Below, in pieces: positions 42,864-51,065 of a stretch of 64,000 bases of DNA (the first letter of the stretch is position 1; each line of letters begins with the position of its first letter). The notes below the pieces were generated by a model. That model was not told the DNA's origin. It was given only the letters and a program-made list of their open reading frames with translations, and did not search any database. A program made the translations under genes and the position numbers. The DNA comes from Paludibacteraceae bacterium (lineage in GTDB: Bacteria; Bacteroidota; Bacteroidia; Bacteroidales; Paludibacteraceae), in the NCBI GenBank assembly GCA_024400115.1, contig JAKSNF010000006.1:1-64000 (forward strand). Direction: 5' to 3'.

Positions 42864-44003
42864 ATGATTCCATACCTTGAAAATCCCTTTGTTGTAGGAA
42901 GATATGTTGCTCCTGAATATTTCTGTGACCGCATAGAAGAGACAAATATGTTGATGCAGCATATCATCAATGGACGCGACGTAGCCCTTGTATCTCCTCG
43001 TCGTATGGGCAAATCAGGACTGATAGAGCATGTCTTCTTGCAATCGCCTATACGAGAGCAGTACTATACTTTTTATATTGATATTTATGGAACCAATTCG
43101 TTTGCAGAATTTGTCTATCTATTGGGGAAAAGTATCTATGAGCAACTTAAACCTAAACCAACGATTTGGAAAGAGAAGTTCTTTCAAGTTGTACGTTCCT
43201 TACAAGTAGGTGTGCAATTTGACCCTATATCAGGTACACCCAATCTGAATTTGCAATTTGGTGACATTCAAACTCCGGATATTACTTTAGACGAGATTTT
43301 TGAATATATTGAATTAGCGGATAAACGTTGCGTCATTGCGTTTGATGAATTTCAACAAATATCCACTTATACCGACGATAAAAGTGTAGAAGCTAAACTG
43401 AGAACCAAAATTCAGCACTGCAAAAATGCACAATTTATTTACTCCGGAAGCAAACGCCATTTGATGACGCAGATGTTCTTTTCTTCCACAAAACCGTTCT
43501 ATCAAAGTGCTGCTTCTATGGGATTAGATGCCATTCCATTGGAGGCTTATACTTCTTTTGTACAAGATAAGTTCGCAGAACGAGGTAAGGCTATTTCCCC
43601 AGATGTCATTGAAGCAGTTTATCATAAATACGATGGTACATCATGGTTTATACAAATGATGATGAACGAGATATTTGCTACGACCGCTCCTAATGAAACT
43701 TATACAATCCATCGTTTAGACGAAACCAGTCAGCACCTTATCGGACGACAAGACATGGCATATCGCGAACTGATGGAACATATTCCTACCAAACAAAAGC
43801 AAGTTCTTCTTGCCATTGCTAAAGCAGGAGTGGCACAAGCAATCACTTCCGGTAATTTTATCAAAACCTATAAACTACCTTCGCCAAGTTCAGTACAAGC
43901 TGCCGTAAAAGGGTTATTAGAAGAAGATTTGATTACGCAGGAAAATGGTTGCTATCGTGTCTATGACTATTTCTTTGGCGAATGGCTAAAGGGTAGATAT
44001 TGA
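42864..44003 (+). CDS. AAA-type ATPase of the ATPase_2 family
   Basis: The 379-aa protein starts with the typical NPFVVGRYV and EETNML region. It has a P-loop SPRRMGKSGL (44-53) with Arg-Arg, as in archaeal-type ATPase_2 proteins, and Walker B CVIAFDEFQ (156-164). The C-terminal part holds a winged-helix-like segment (SSVQAAVKGLLEEDLI). Such ATPases are frequent accessory genes in Bacteroidota; their role is not known. The start after the tandem duplication is chosen because the upstream ATG lies on the -7 box. Confidence 0.85.
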   Translation: MIPYLENPFVVGRYVAPEYFCDRIEETNMLMQHIINGRDVALVSPRRMGKSGLIEHVFLQSPIREQYYTFYIDIYGTNSFAEFVYLLGKSIYEQLKPKPTIWKEKFFQVVRSLQVGVQFDPISGTPNLNLQFGDIQTPDITLDEIFEYIELADKRCVIAFDEFQQISTYTDDKSVEAKLRTKIQHCKNAQFIYSGSKRHLMTQMFFSSTKPFYQSAASMGLDAIPLEAYTSFVQDKFAERGKAISPDVIEAVYHKYDGTSWFIQMMMNEIFATTAPNETYTIHRLDETSQHLIGRQDMAYRELMEHIPTKQKQVLLAIAKAGVAQAITSGNFIKTYKLPSPSSVQAAVKGLLEEDLITQENGCYRVYDYFFGEWLKGRY

Positions 44004-44007
44004 TGTC

Positions 44008-44952
44008 TTACTCCCCCTTTGTGGTGGAGACAAGCGTCATATCTCCACGGAGAACAATCGTTTGCGTGGTGGCAGGGAGGAGGAGCGTGTCTTTCTCTTG
44101 GACAGACACCTGCTCTCCGTCAATAGTCAGCGTTCCCGCCCCATCGGTCACAATAAGAACCAAGAACCGGTCTTCGTGACTCCAATCAATCGTGAGAGGG
44201 GTGTTTGGTGTCTGGTGTTTGGTGTCTGGTGTCTCAATTCGATAGGCTTTGGTCTCGAAGTAAGGGCAACGCACTAAATCCATGGGGGCGTTGGTCTTGC
44301 GCTCGTAGTGCGTTTGATAGTCGGGAAGGATGGTATAATCAATACTCTCGGCAGCGAGGTCGGTGTGCAATTCCCGCAAATGACCTTGGGCATCGCGTCG
44401 GTCGTAGTCGTAGATGCGGTAGGTTAGGTCGCTCGTTTGTTGAATCTCCAATAAGCGGCAGCCCGTTCCGATAGTGTGAATACGTCCGGCAGGTAGGAAG
44501 AAACAGTCCCCCTCTTTAGGCGTATAACGTGCCAAATCGTCCACGATAGAGTGGTTAGCCACATGCTCTTTGTATGTGGCGGGCGTTAAGGGTGTCTTCA
44601 AACCGGATAGCAGGAAAGCGTCCTTCTCGCTTTTCATTCCGTACCACATCTCCGTCTTACCCACAGCCCCCTTTCCTTGCCGTTGTGCCAGTTCGTCCGA
44701 GGGATGAACCTGGATACTGAGTGGCATTTGGGCATCAATGAACTTAATCAGCAAGGGGAAATGGGAACCGAAACGTTGGTAGGTGCTGTGACCTACTAAT
44801 TCGGCTCCGAGGAGGGAGACTAATTCGGATAGGGACTTGCCACTATATGCTCCCTCGCTCACATGGGCTTCCATGTTGGGGTAAGCGGACAATATCCATG
44901 TCTCACTACCCCATAACATAGGACGAAAGAATGGTTCAAAACGGAAATACAT
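44008..44952 (-). CDS. manA: Class I mannose-6-phosphate isomerase
   Basis: ManA interconverts mannose-6-phosphate and fructose-6-phosphate. The 314-aa zinc enzyme has the QVHPSDELA metal-site region, the GKTEMWYGM segment and the LPAGRIHTIG motif, at the short bacterial class I length. A five-unit heptamer array (44200-44234) encodes TPDTKHQTP in the C-terminal jelly-roll region. It lies 4 nt after glnS on the same strand. Confidence 0.92.
   Translation of the reverse strand: MYFRFEPFFRPMLWGSETWILSAYPNMEAHVSEGAYSGKSLSELVSLLGAELVGHSTYQRFGSHFPLLIKFIDAQMPLSIQVHPSDELAQRQGKGAVGKTEMWYGMKSEKDAFLLSGLKTPLTPATYKEHVANHSIVDDLARYTPKEGDCFFLPAGRIHTIGTGCRLLEIQQTSDLTYRIYDYDRRDAQGHLRELHTDLAAESIDYTILPDYQTHYERKTNAPMDLVRCPYFETKAYRIETPDTKHQTPNTPLTIDWSHEDRFLVLIVTDGAGTLTIDGEQVSVQEKDTLLLPATTQTIVLRGDMTLVSTTKGE
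44200..44234. repeat. Heptamer array in manA
   Basis: GGTGTTT and GGTGTCT alternate over five units. This is the reverse complement of the CACCAGA/CACCAAA family. Confidence 0.88.
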
Positions 44953-44956
44953 CGTC

Positions 44957-46696
44957 TTATTTCTGCCAATTATCCTTCAGACTTGCGGTGCGGTTAAGCA
45001 CTAACTTATCCGCCGTAGTGTCTTGATCGACTACGAAGAAACCGTTCTTGAGCAACTGGTAGTGGTGCTGCTCGGGCACGCCGCCTTCGACGGGTAGCGC
45101 TTGCATCTCCTTGCGGAGCGCATTCTCGGCTTTGCACGTAACGACCTTGAGGCTATCGGGATTGAGTAAATCGCGGAAGTCGCCTTCTTCGGCAGCGGGG
45201 TTCTCGCAAGCAAAGAGACGGTCGTAGAGGCGTGTCTCGACATCAATGCAGGAGTTGCACTCCACCCAATTGATGGTAGCTTTCGTCTTGCGGTTACCAC
45301 CTTCCGTACCGGACTTAGACTCGGGGTCGTAGGTGGCATAAACGGTTGTTATGTTACCTTCGGCATCCTTCTCGCAACCGGTGGCTTGGATGATATAAGC
45401 ACCCTTTAGACGCACCTCGCGCCCATTCGGAGAGAGGCGGAAGAAGTTTTTGTCGCCCTCTTCTTGGAAGTCGCCACGCTCGATATACAGTTCCTTGCCA
45501 AACGGTATCTCGCGTGTCCCGAGTTCGGGCTTGCCGTCGATATTCTCGGCGGTGAGTATTTCTCCGAACGGCTTATCGCCCGCGGAGGCACTCCGCCGGT
45601 AGTTGGTGATGACCAACTTAACGGGATTGAAGATAGCGAGCATACGTGGAGCGGTCTCTTTGAGTTCCTCGCGGATAGTGTGCTCCAGCAGACCGACATC
45701 AATCATACCCTCTACTTTCGTATAACCGATAGCGTTGATGAAATTACGCAGTGCGGTAGCCGTATAACCACGGCGGCGCAGACCACAAACAGTCGGCATA
45801 CGTGGGTCGTCCCAACCGGCTACGAGACCCTCTTTCACCAGTTGCAACATCTTACGCTTGGACATAACGGTATAGGTTATGTTGAGGCGATTGAACTCGA
45901 ACTGACGGCTGCGGTCGTCTATGTCGTTGGGGTTACGTTGGTACCCAAAATCAATCATGCGGTCAATGAAATAGTCGTATAGTGGACGGTGAACAACAAA
46001 CTCCAGCGTGCAGATAGAGTGGGTGACACCCTCGAAATAGTCGGATTGTCCGTGTGCAAAATCGTACATGGGATAGACGTTCCACTTGCGCCCCGTACGA
46101 TGGTGCGGATAAGCGGTGATGATACGGTACATGATGGGGTCACGGAAGTGCATGTTCGGGTTAGCCATGTCAATCTTAGCGCGAAGAACCATCTTACCGT
46201 CCTCTATCTCACCGTTCTGCATGGCTTGGAAGAGGCACAGGTTCTCCTCTACGGGGCGGTCGCGATAGGGCGAATTTACACCGGGTTCGGTAGGCGTACC
46301 CTTTTGAGCGGCAATCTGCTCCGAGGTCTGCTCATCAACATAAGCCTTACCCTCTTTGATGAAGCGGATAGCGAAGTCGTAGAGCTGTTGGAAATAGTCT
46401 GAAGCATAGTAAACATTACCCCAACGGAAACCGAGCCACGCTATATCGCGCATGATGGAATCAACGTATTCAACATCTTCCTTGGCGGGGTTGGTGTCGT
46501 CAAAACGGAGGTTACAAACGCCATTGTACTTCTGGGCAATACCGAAGTCCATGCAGATAGCCTTAACGTGACCGATGTGCAAGTAACCGTTCGGTTCCGG
46601 CGGGAAACGCGTTTGAATACGTCCGTCGTTCTTACCTTCTTGTAAATCTTTCTCTACGATTTGTTCAATGAAATTGAGACTCTTTTCTTCTTCCAT
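44957..46696 (-). CDS. glnS: Glutaminyl-tRNA synthetase
   Basis: This class I synthetase charges tRNA-Gln. The 579-aa protein has PPEPNGYLHIGH (HIGH at 40-43) and the KMSKS-equivalent VMSKRKML, followed by the anticodon-binding beta-barrels. Around the junction before LGTREIPFG, a stretch reading RRSASAG is encoded by a palindrome (GCGGAGGCACTCCGC) and does not look like the usual family sequence. The rest is typical. Confidence 0.95.
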   Translation of the reverse strand: MEEEKSLNFIEQIVEKDLQEGKNDGRIQTRFPPEPNGYLHIGHVKAICMDFGIAQKYNGVCNLRFDDTNPAKEDVEYVDSIMRDIAWLGFRWGNVYYASDYFQQLYDFAIRFIKEGKAYVDEQTSEQIAAQKGTPTEPGVNSPYRDRPVEENLCLFQAMQNGEIEDGKMVLRAKIDMANPNMHFRDPIMYRIITAYPHHRTGRKWNVYPMYDFAHGQSDYFEGVTHSICTLEFVVHRPLYDYFIDRMIDFGYQRNPNDIDDRSRQFEFNRLNITYTVMSKRKMLQLVKEGLVAGWDDPRMPTVCGLRRRGYTATALRNFINAIGYTKVEGMIDVGLLEHTIREELKETAPRMLAIFNPVKLVITNYRRSASAGDKPFGEILTAENIDGKPELGTREIPFGKELYIERGDFQEEGDKNFFRLSPNGREVRLKGAYIIQATGCEKDAEGNITTVYATYDPESKSGTEGGNRKTKATINWVECNSCIDVETRLYDRLFACENPAAEEGDFRDLLNPDSLKVVTCKAENALRKEMQALPVEGGVPEQHHYQLLKNGFFVVDQDTTADKLVLNRTASLKDNWQK

Positions 46697-46768
46697 AATT
46701 ATATAATTGCTTAATGTTTATTGCTTATTTGTCGCCTTTCCGCCTCTCTGCCTTTCCGCCGTTCTGCC
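46697..46768. repeat. 8-nt-period array between lpxA and glnS
   Basis: GCCTTTCC, GCCTCTCT, GCCTTTCC and GCCGTTCT occupy about 46734-46765; the rest is AT-rich. Confidence 0.65.
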
Positions 46769-47533
46769 TCATATCCCTTTAATAATGCCGCGAGGGGAGG
46801 ACTTGATAAAATCGACAATCAAGTCTCTTTCTGCACTCTGCGGCATGTTTTCTTCTATATGAGCGATAGCTTGTGAGGTGTTCATGTTAGACATGAAGAT
46901 ATGTTTGTAGCACTCTTGAATACGTGCTATCTGTTCGTTGTCAAACCCTCTGCGCCTCAGTCCGACGGAATTGATTCCGCAGAAAGAGATGGGGTCGTGC
47001 GCCGCAATGACGCAAGGGGGCACGTCTTTGTTGACCTTTGTTCCGCCTTGAATCATGACGTAGGAACCGATATGCGAGAACTGGTGAATGAGACTGCCGC
47101 CACCAATGACAGCGCAACTGTCTATCTCCACCTCTCCTGCTACTTGTGTGGCATTGGACATGATGATGTTATCGTGCAGCACGCAGTCGTGCGCTACGTG
47201 GCAGTACGCCATGATGAGGTTGTGATTGCCAATCACGGTCTTGCCCTTACTTGCCGTTCCGCGGTGAATAGTGACGCATTCGCGAAGGCTGTTGTCATCC
47301 CCAATCTCAACGGTAGTATCCTCTCCTGCGAACTTGAGGTCCTGCGGTATTGCCCCAATGACCGCACCCGGGAAGACGTGGTTACGCTTACCCATCCTCA
47401 CGCCCGAACAAATGACAGCATGAGCGTCAATGACGCAGTCTTCGCCAATAACGACATTATCTTCTATAACCGCAAAGGGACCTATCTTAACCGACGGATG
47501 CACCTTGGCATTAGGATGAACGAAATATTCCAT
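46769..47533 (-). CDS. lpxA: UDP-N-acetylglucosamine acyltransferase
   Basis: LpxA performs the first acylation of lipid A synthesis. The 254-aa protein is mostly hexapeptide repeats forming a left-handed beta-helix, with the catalytic His region CHVAHDCVLHDN and the C-terminal helices. It lies in the order HD hydrolase, lpxD, lpxC, lpxA typical of Bacteroidota. A ten-unit heptamer array sits between lpxC and its start. Confidence 0.95.
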   Translation of the reverse strand: MEYFVHPNAKVHPSVKIGPFAVIEDNVVIGEDCVIDAHAVICSGVRMGKRNHVFPGAVIGAIPQDLKFAGEDTTVEIGDDNSLRECVTIHRGTASKGKTVIGNHNLIMAYCHVAHDCVLHDNIIMSNATQVAGEVEIDSCAVIGGGSLIHQFSHIGSYVMIQGGTKVNKDVPPCVIAAHDPISFCGINSVGLRRRGFDNEQIARIQECYKHIFMSNMNTSQAIAHIEENMPQSAERDLIVDFIKSSPRGIIKGI

Positions 47534-47539
47534 ATCTTT

Positions 47540-47609
47540 AAACTTTACACTTTAAACTTATAAACTAGACGACTTCTTTCAACTTTCAACTTTCAACTTT
47601 CAACTATCT
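47540..47609. repeat. Ten-unit heptamer array at the lpxC/lpxA junction
   Basis: Units such as AAACTTT, ACACTTT, TAAACTA, GACGACT, four ACTTTCA-like and ACTATCT keep a 7-nt period for 70 nt. The array contains the lpxC stop codon. Confidence 0.87.
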
Positions 47610-48408
47610 TTCGGCAGCAATTGGTGTTGAAACGATGTCCGGGACAGACGGCGGTTATTTTTCCTTGTATATACACCCCCGACAGGGCGAGGTCGCCAAT
47701 TAAGTCCAGCAGTTTATGCCGTGCCGGTTCGTTGGGGTAACGCAACGGACTAAGCGGACCAAAAGCGGACAACACGAGGGCGTTCTTGAGGCTGCCTCCC
47801 TTAATCAGTCCTACACAGAGAAGGGGGAGTATCTCATGAAGGAAACAGAACGTTCGTGCTTGACTAAACTCAGCAACAAACTGCTTGAGGTTTGTTAATG
47901 AGGCGGTCTGTGTTCTTACGGACGGACTTTTGTATTTCACCGTTACCTCCACCTCGTAATGATCGGCGGGTTCGATAGTGAGCGAACTCTGTCCTTGTTC
48001 AAAATGGATAGGCTCCGTCACTACCCATGTCTTAACTTCTGCCTCTTGCTCGTCTATTCCCACGGACTCGATAGCCTCTACATAGGGCTTCGCACTGCCG
48101 TCTAATATGGGCACTTCAGGACCATCTAACTTAATCAAACAGTTGGTGATACCCAATGCATAGAGGGCAGCCATCATATGTTCGAGTGTTCCTACAGACC
48201 AGTCACCGTCCTGTAACTTCGTGCCACGGTGGGTGGTGAACACATAGCGAGCCAATGCCTCGCGTTCGGGCTGACCGGCAAGGTCTATGCGCCGAATACG
48301 GATGCCCGTGTTCTCTGCCGCAGGGCAGAGCGTCACAGCAGTCTTCACTCCGGTATGGAGTGTGACCCCCTCTAACGTAAACTCACTATGTATTGTACAT
48401 TGCTTCAT
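47593..48408 (-). CDS. lpxC: LpxC deacetylase without a FabZ fusion
   Basis: LpxC is the committed zinc deacetylase of lipid A synthesis. The 271-aa protein has the metal ligands His77 (TLEHMM), His231 and Asp235 (HKLLDLIGDL) and the catalytic His258 (PGHRFN). In many Bacteroidota the protein continues into a FabZ dehydratase domain of about 190 residues. Here it stops a few residues after the LpxC fold, with the last codons and stop supplied by the heptamer array. Confidence 0.93.
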   Translation of the reverse strand: MKQCTIHSEFTLEGVTLHTGVKTAVTLCPAAENTGIRIRRIDLAGQPEREALARYVFTTHRGTKLQDGDWSVGTLEHMMAALYALGITNCLIKLDGPEVPILDGSAKPYVEAIESVGIDEQEAEVKTWVVTEPIHFEQGQSSLTIEPADHYEVEVTVKYKSPSVRTQTASLTNLKQFVAEFSQARTFCFLHEILPLLCVGLIKGGSLKNALVLSAFGPLSPLRYPNEPARHKLLDLIGDLALSGVYIQGKITAVCPGHRFNTNCCRKIVES

Positions 48409-48461
48409 CTTTCAACTCTCAACTATCCAACTAGACGGCTACTCTACACTCTAAACTTTTT
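48409..48461. repeat. Heptamer array at the lpxD/lpxC junction
   Basis: CTTTCAA, CTCTCAA, CTATCCA and ACTAGAC, then a 4-nt break, then ACTCTAC, ACTCTAA and ACTTTTT. It abuts the lpxC start codon and contains the lpxD stop. Confidence 0.85.
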
Positions 48462-49515
48462 TCTCTAAGGCTTGCAGTCGTTTGAGTATATCGGGCAATT
48501 GTTTGAAGCCAACGGTAGAGCGTCTCCACTGCATGACATCAATCGCCGGATAACCTTGGTATGTGCCGGCTTGGCGAATAGAACTATGAATACCGGATTG
48601 AGCACCAAAGACGCAGTTGTCGGCAATCTCTATGTGTCCGGATACACCTACTTGTCCGGCGAGGATACAGTGGCTACCAATCTTCGTGGAACCTGCTATA
48701 CCCGATTGCCCACACATGAACGTGGACGCACCTACTTGTACGTTATGCGCCACGAGGGTGAGGTTATCCAGTTTGGCATTGGTGTGAACGATAGTTGAAC
48801 CCATCATCGCGCGATCAATAGCGGCATTAGCGCCAATCTCCACGTCGTCTTCAATGATGACATTGCCTATCTGCGGAATCTTCTGATTGATACCATTAGC
48901 GTCCGGTTCAAAACCAAACCCATCGGCTCCGATAACGGCTCCTGAGTGGATAATGCAGTCCTTGCCGATCACGCAGTTATAGTAAATCTTAACTCCCGAA
49001 TAAAGGATTGTGTTATCCCCGATGGTCACATTGTCGCCGATATACACTTGCGGATAAATCTGTACCCCTTTGCCTAAGTGTACGTTCTTGCCGATATAAG
49101 CGAATGCCCCAACATAAGCATCCTCGGGCACGGCAACTCCTTCGGCAATGAAACAGGGTTGCTCAATGCCTTTCTTGACGGGGTTCATGGCTTTCATCAC
49201 CAATTGGAGCAGTTGTCCCATTGCTCCGCGAGCGTTCTCCACGAAAATCAAAACTTGACCGTCCTTTGGACTGAAAGACCGCTTCGCTGAAAGACCGGCT
49301 TCGCCTGAAGGACAGTCTCCGGCTAAAAGATTTTCCGTCACCAGTACTACCCCTTTCGTCGTTTCGAGATAGGGTAGGTACTTAGCCTCGGTGAGAAAAC
49401 ATAGGTCATGTTCTCCCGCTGATTCGATAGGGGCTACGTTATTCACCGTTCGGTTGCCGTCACCTATCAGTTTACCGCCCAAAAGAAGGGCTATTTGTTT
49501 TGCTTCAAATTCCAT
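48451..49515 (-). CDS. lpxD: UDP-3-O-acylglucosamine N-acyltransferase
   Basis: LpxD adds the N-linked acyl chain in lipid A synthesis. The 354-aa protein has the N-terminal uridine-binding domain followed by hexapeptide repeats and the catalytic region around LVAHNVQVG. Residues 65-84 (DCPSGEAGLSAKRSFSPKDG) are encoded by GGTCTTTCAG-type units and sit between ENLLAG and VLIFVENARG, which are contiguous in the family. The stop codon lies in the downstream array. Confidence 0.94.
   Translation of the reverse strand: MEFEAKQIALLLGGKLIGDGNRTVNNVAPIESAGEHDLCFLTEAKYLPYLETTKGVVLVTENLLAGDCPSGEAGLSAKRSFSPKDGQVLIFVENARGAMGQLLQLVMKAMNPVKKGIEQPCFIAEGVAVPEDAYVGAFAYIGKNVHLGKGVQIYPQVYIGDNVTIGDNTILYSGVKIYYNCVIGKDCIIHSGAVIGADGFGFEPDANGINQKIPQIGNVIIEDDVEIGANAAIDRAMMGSTIVHTNAKLDNLTLVAHNVQVGASTFMCGQSGIAGSTKIGSHCILAGQVGVSGHIEIADNCVFGAQSGIHSSIRQAGTYQGYPAIDVMQWRRSTVGFKQLPDILKRLQALEKKV
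49264..49324. repeat. GGTCTTTCAG unit array in lpxD
   Basis: Inverted units (CTGAAAGACC, CTGAAGGACA) spaced 18-20 nt apart. Confidence 0.8.
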
Positions 49516-49516
49516 A

Positions 49517-50725
49517 TCACAGTCTATATTGAAAGAGGTATCGTTTCTCGGGTTTGCGGGTTAGTGTCTCTAAATCCAGTATCTCACTGGCTTGGGCGAT
49601 ATCCCTAACCGAACCATCTTTGTAAAGAATATCAATAGCATCCCCCTTCTCGGAATAGGTGCTGTTGGTACTCACGTGCTCCACAAAGAAATAGTCCGCA
49701 TCCGTTTCGTGGATACCTAATTGTTCTGCATATAACTTACGAAGTAATGTTTTGTCGTTCGCGTCCATGGCGTGGTCTAATAGTGTGCCGCGGAAGAGTT
49801 GTCTGTTGGTAAAGGCTTGGCTGAGCATAGCCAATATCTTATCGTCCGCATGCTGCCATGTCTTGATAGCCGAAAGTACATCGCTATCATCTAAAAGAGC
49901 ATACTGCTCTAAAGCTTCAGAGTGAATAGTGAATTGCGCTGCGGTGACACGATGATACAGGAAATAGTGCAGTGCGGGCGAACAGAATAGTTCATGACCC
50001 GTAGCGGCTAAGTGTTTGGCGCGTTGCAGAATCTTAATGAGCAACTGCTCGGCAGCCACGGAGGTCTTGTGTAGATAAACTTGCCAATACATAAGGCGGC
50101 GAGCCACCAAGAACTTCTCTACAGAATAAATACCCTTCGCTTCCAGTACTAACTTGTCATCCACTACGTTCATCATCTTGATAAGACGGGCGCTGGCAAC
50201 CGTACCTTCACTCACACCGCAGAAGAAAGAGTCCCGACAGAGATAGTCGAGCCTATCTACATCCAACTGACTGGAGATAAGTTGATGAAGGAAATGACGC
50301 TCATACTCGTTCTTAAAGATACGAATAGCCAATTCCGGTGCGGGGATAGCCTCCATCATGAGCAGCGAGATTTCCTCATGGGTGATGCCCTCCACTAACG
50401 TGTGTTCCAAGACATGAGAGAAAGGACCATGTCCTAAATCGTGCAACAGAATAGCAATCATAGCCGCTTCGGCTTCCTCGTCAGAAATGACAATACCTTT
50501 CTGCCGAAGATTATGAATAGCGTCTTGCATAAGGTGCATCGCCCCTAACGAGTGTAAAAAACGGCTGTGTAAAGCACCCGGATACACAGTATAAGATAGA
50601 CCTAACTGCCGGATACGATTAAGCCGCTGCACATAAGGATGCTGCAAAATATCGTAAATAGTATCCGACGGAATATCCAAAAATCCGAAAACGGGGTCGT
50701 TAATAATCTTATGTTTATTTGACAT
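49517..50725 (-). CDS. HD-domain phosphohydrolase
   Basis: The 402-aa protein has the HD metal site: His53 or His58 in ALHSRFLHSLG and the HD pair in LLHDLGHG (95-96). It resembles dGTPase-like HD proteins that in Bacteroidota usually precede lpxD. The promoter at 50765-50795 rules out the longer open frame; starts at 50725 or 50731 are possible. It is the first gene of the lipid A cluster, which overlaps no other operon. Confidence 0.88.
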   Translation of the reverse strand: MSNKHKIINDPVFGFLDIPSDTIYDILQHPYVQRLNRIRQLGLSYTVYPGALHSRFLHSLGAMHLMQDAIHNLRQKGIVISDEEAEAAMIAILLHDLGHGPFSHVLEHTLVEGITHEEISLLMMEAIPAPELAIRIFKNEYERHFLHQLISSQLDVDRLDYLCRDSFFCGVSEGTVASARLIKMMNVVDDKLVLEAKGIYSVEKFLVARRLMYWQVYLHKTSVAAEQLLIKILQRAKHLAATGHELFCSPALHYFLYHRVTAAQFTIHSEALEQYALLDDSDVLSAIKTWQHADDKILAMLSQAFTNRQLFRGTLLDHAMDANDKTLLRKLYAEQLGIHETDADYFFVEHVSTNSTYSEKGDAIDILYKDGSVRDIAQASEILDLETLTRKPEKRYLFQYRL

Positions 50726-50764
50726 AGGCATGTGTATATACGTGTACGCAACCAAATTAGCCCA

Positions 50765-50795
50765 CAAAATTACATAAAAATTCGGATATATGCAA
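50765..50795 (-). promoter_or_regulatory. Promoter of the lipid A cluster
   Basis: TTGCATATATC, 20 nt, then TAATTTTG. Diverges from the tRNA-Leu promoter. Confidence 0.75.
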
Positions 50796-50843
50796 GTTTT
50801 TTGTGTTTTTTGACGAAAAAGTGAAAGAAAAAACGTTTTTTTC

Positions 50844-50874
50844 TTGCATATTTCAGAAAAAAGCAGTACCTTTG
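50844..50874 (+). promoter_or_regulatory. Promoter of tRNA-Leu
   Basis: TTGCATATTTC, 20 nt, then TACCTTTG. Confidence 0.8.
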
Positions 50875-50912
50875 CACCGCTTTTCGGAAAAATTAACGAA
50901 TTCCGACGAAGA

Positions 50913-50998
50913 GCCGCGGTGGTGGAATAGGTAGACACGCCGGACTTAAAATCCTGTGGACAGTGATGTCCGTGCCGGTTCGACCCCGGCCCGCGGTA
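50913..50998 (+). tRNA. tRNA-Leu (anticodon TAA)
   Basis: Class II cloverleaf with acceptor GCCGCGG/CCGCGGT, anticodon loop CTTAAAA and a long variable arm. CCA is not encoded. It is followed by its own terminator. Confidence 0.96.
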
Positions 50999-51000
50999 CG

Positions 51001-51031
51001 AAAAAAGGTAGGTGATGAGCCTACCTTTTTT
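51001..51031 (+). terminator. Terminator of tRNA-Leu
   Basis: AAAAAAGGTAGG pairs with CCTACCTTTTTT around TGATGAG. Confidence 0.88.
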
Positions 51032-51065
51032 ATCCTTTATCCTTCATCCTTTATCCTTAATCCGC
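51031..51065. repeat. Heptamer array at the TonB receptor 3' end
   Basis: TATCCTT, TATCCTT, CATCCTT, TATCCTT and AATCCGC. It contains the stop codon of the receptor. Confidence 0.85.

Noticed and set aside
50726..50938. Upstream extension of the HD hydrolase frame
   Set aside because: It crosses the cluster promoter and the tRNA-Leu promoter; 50725 or 50731 is the likely start.
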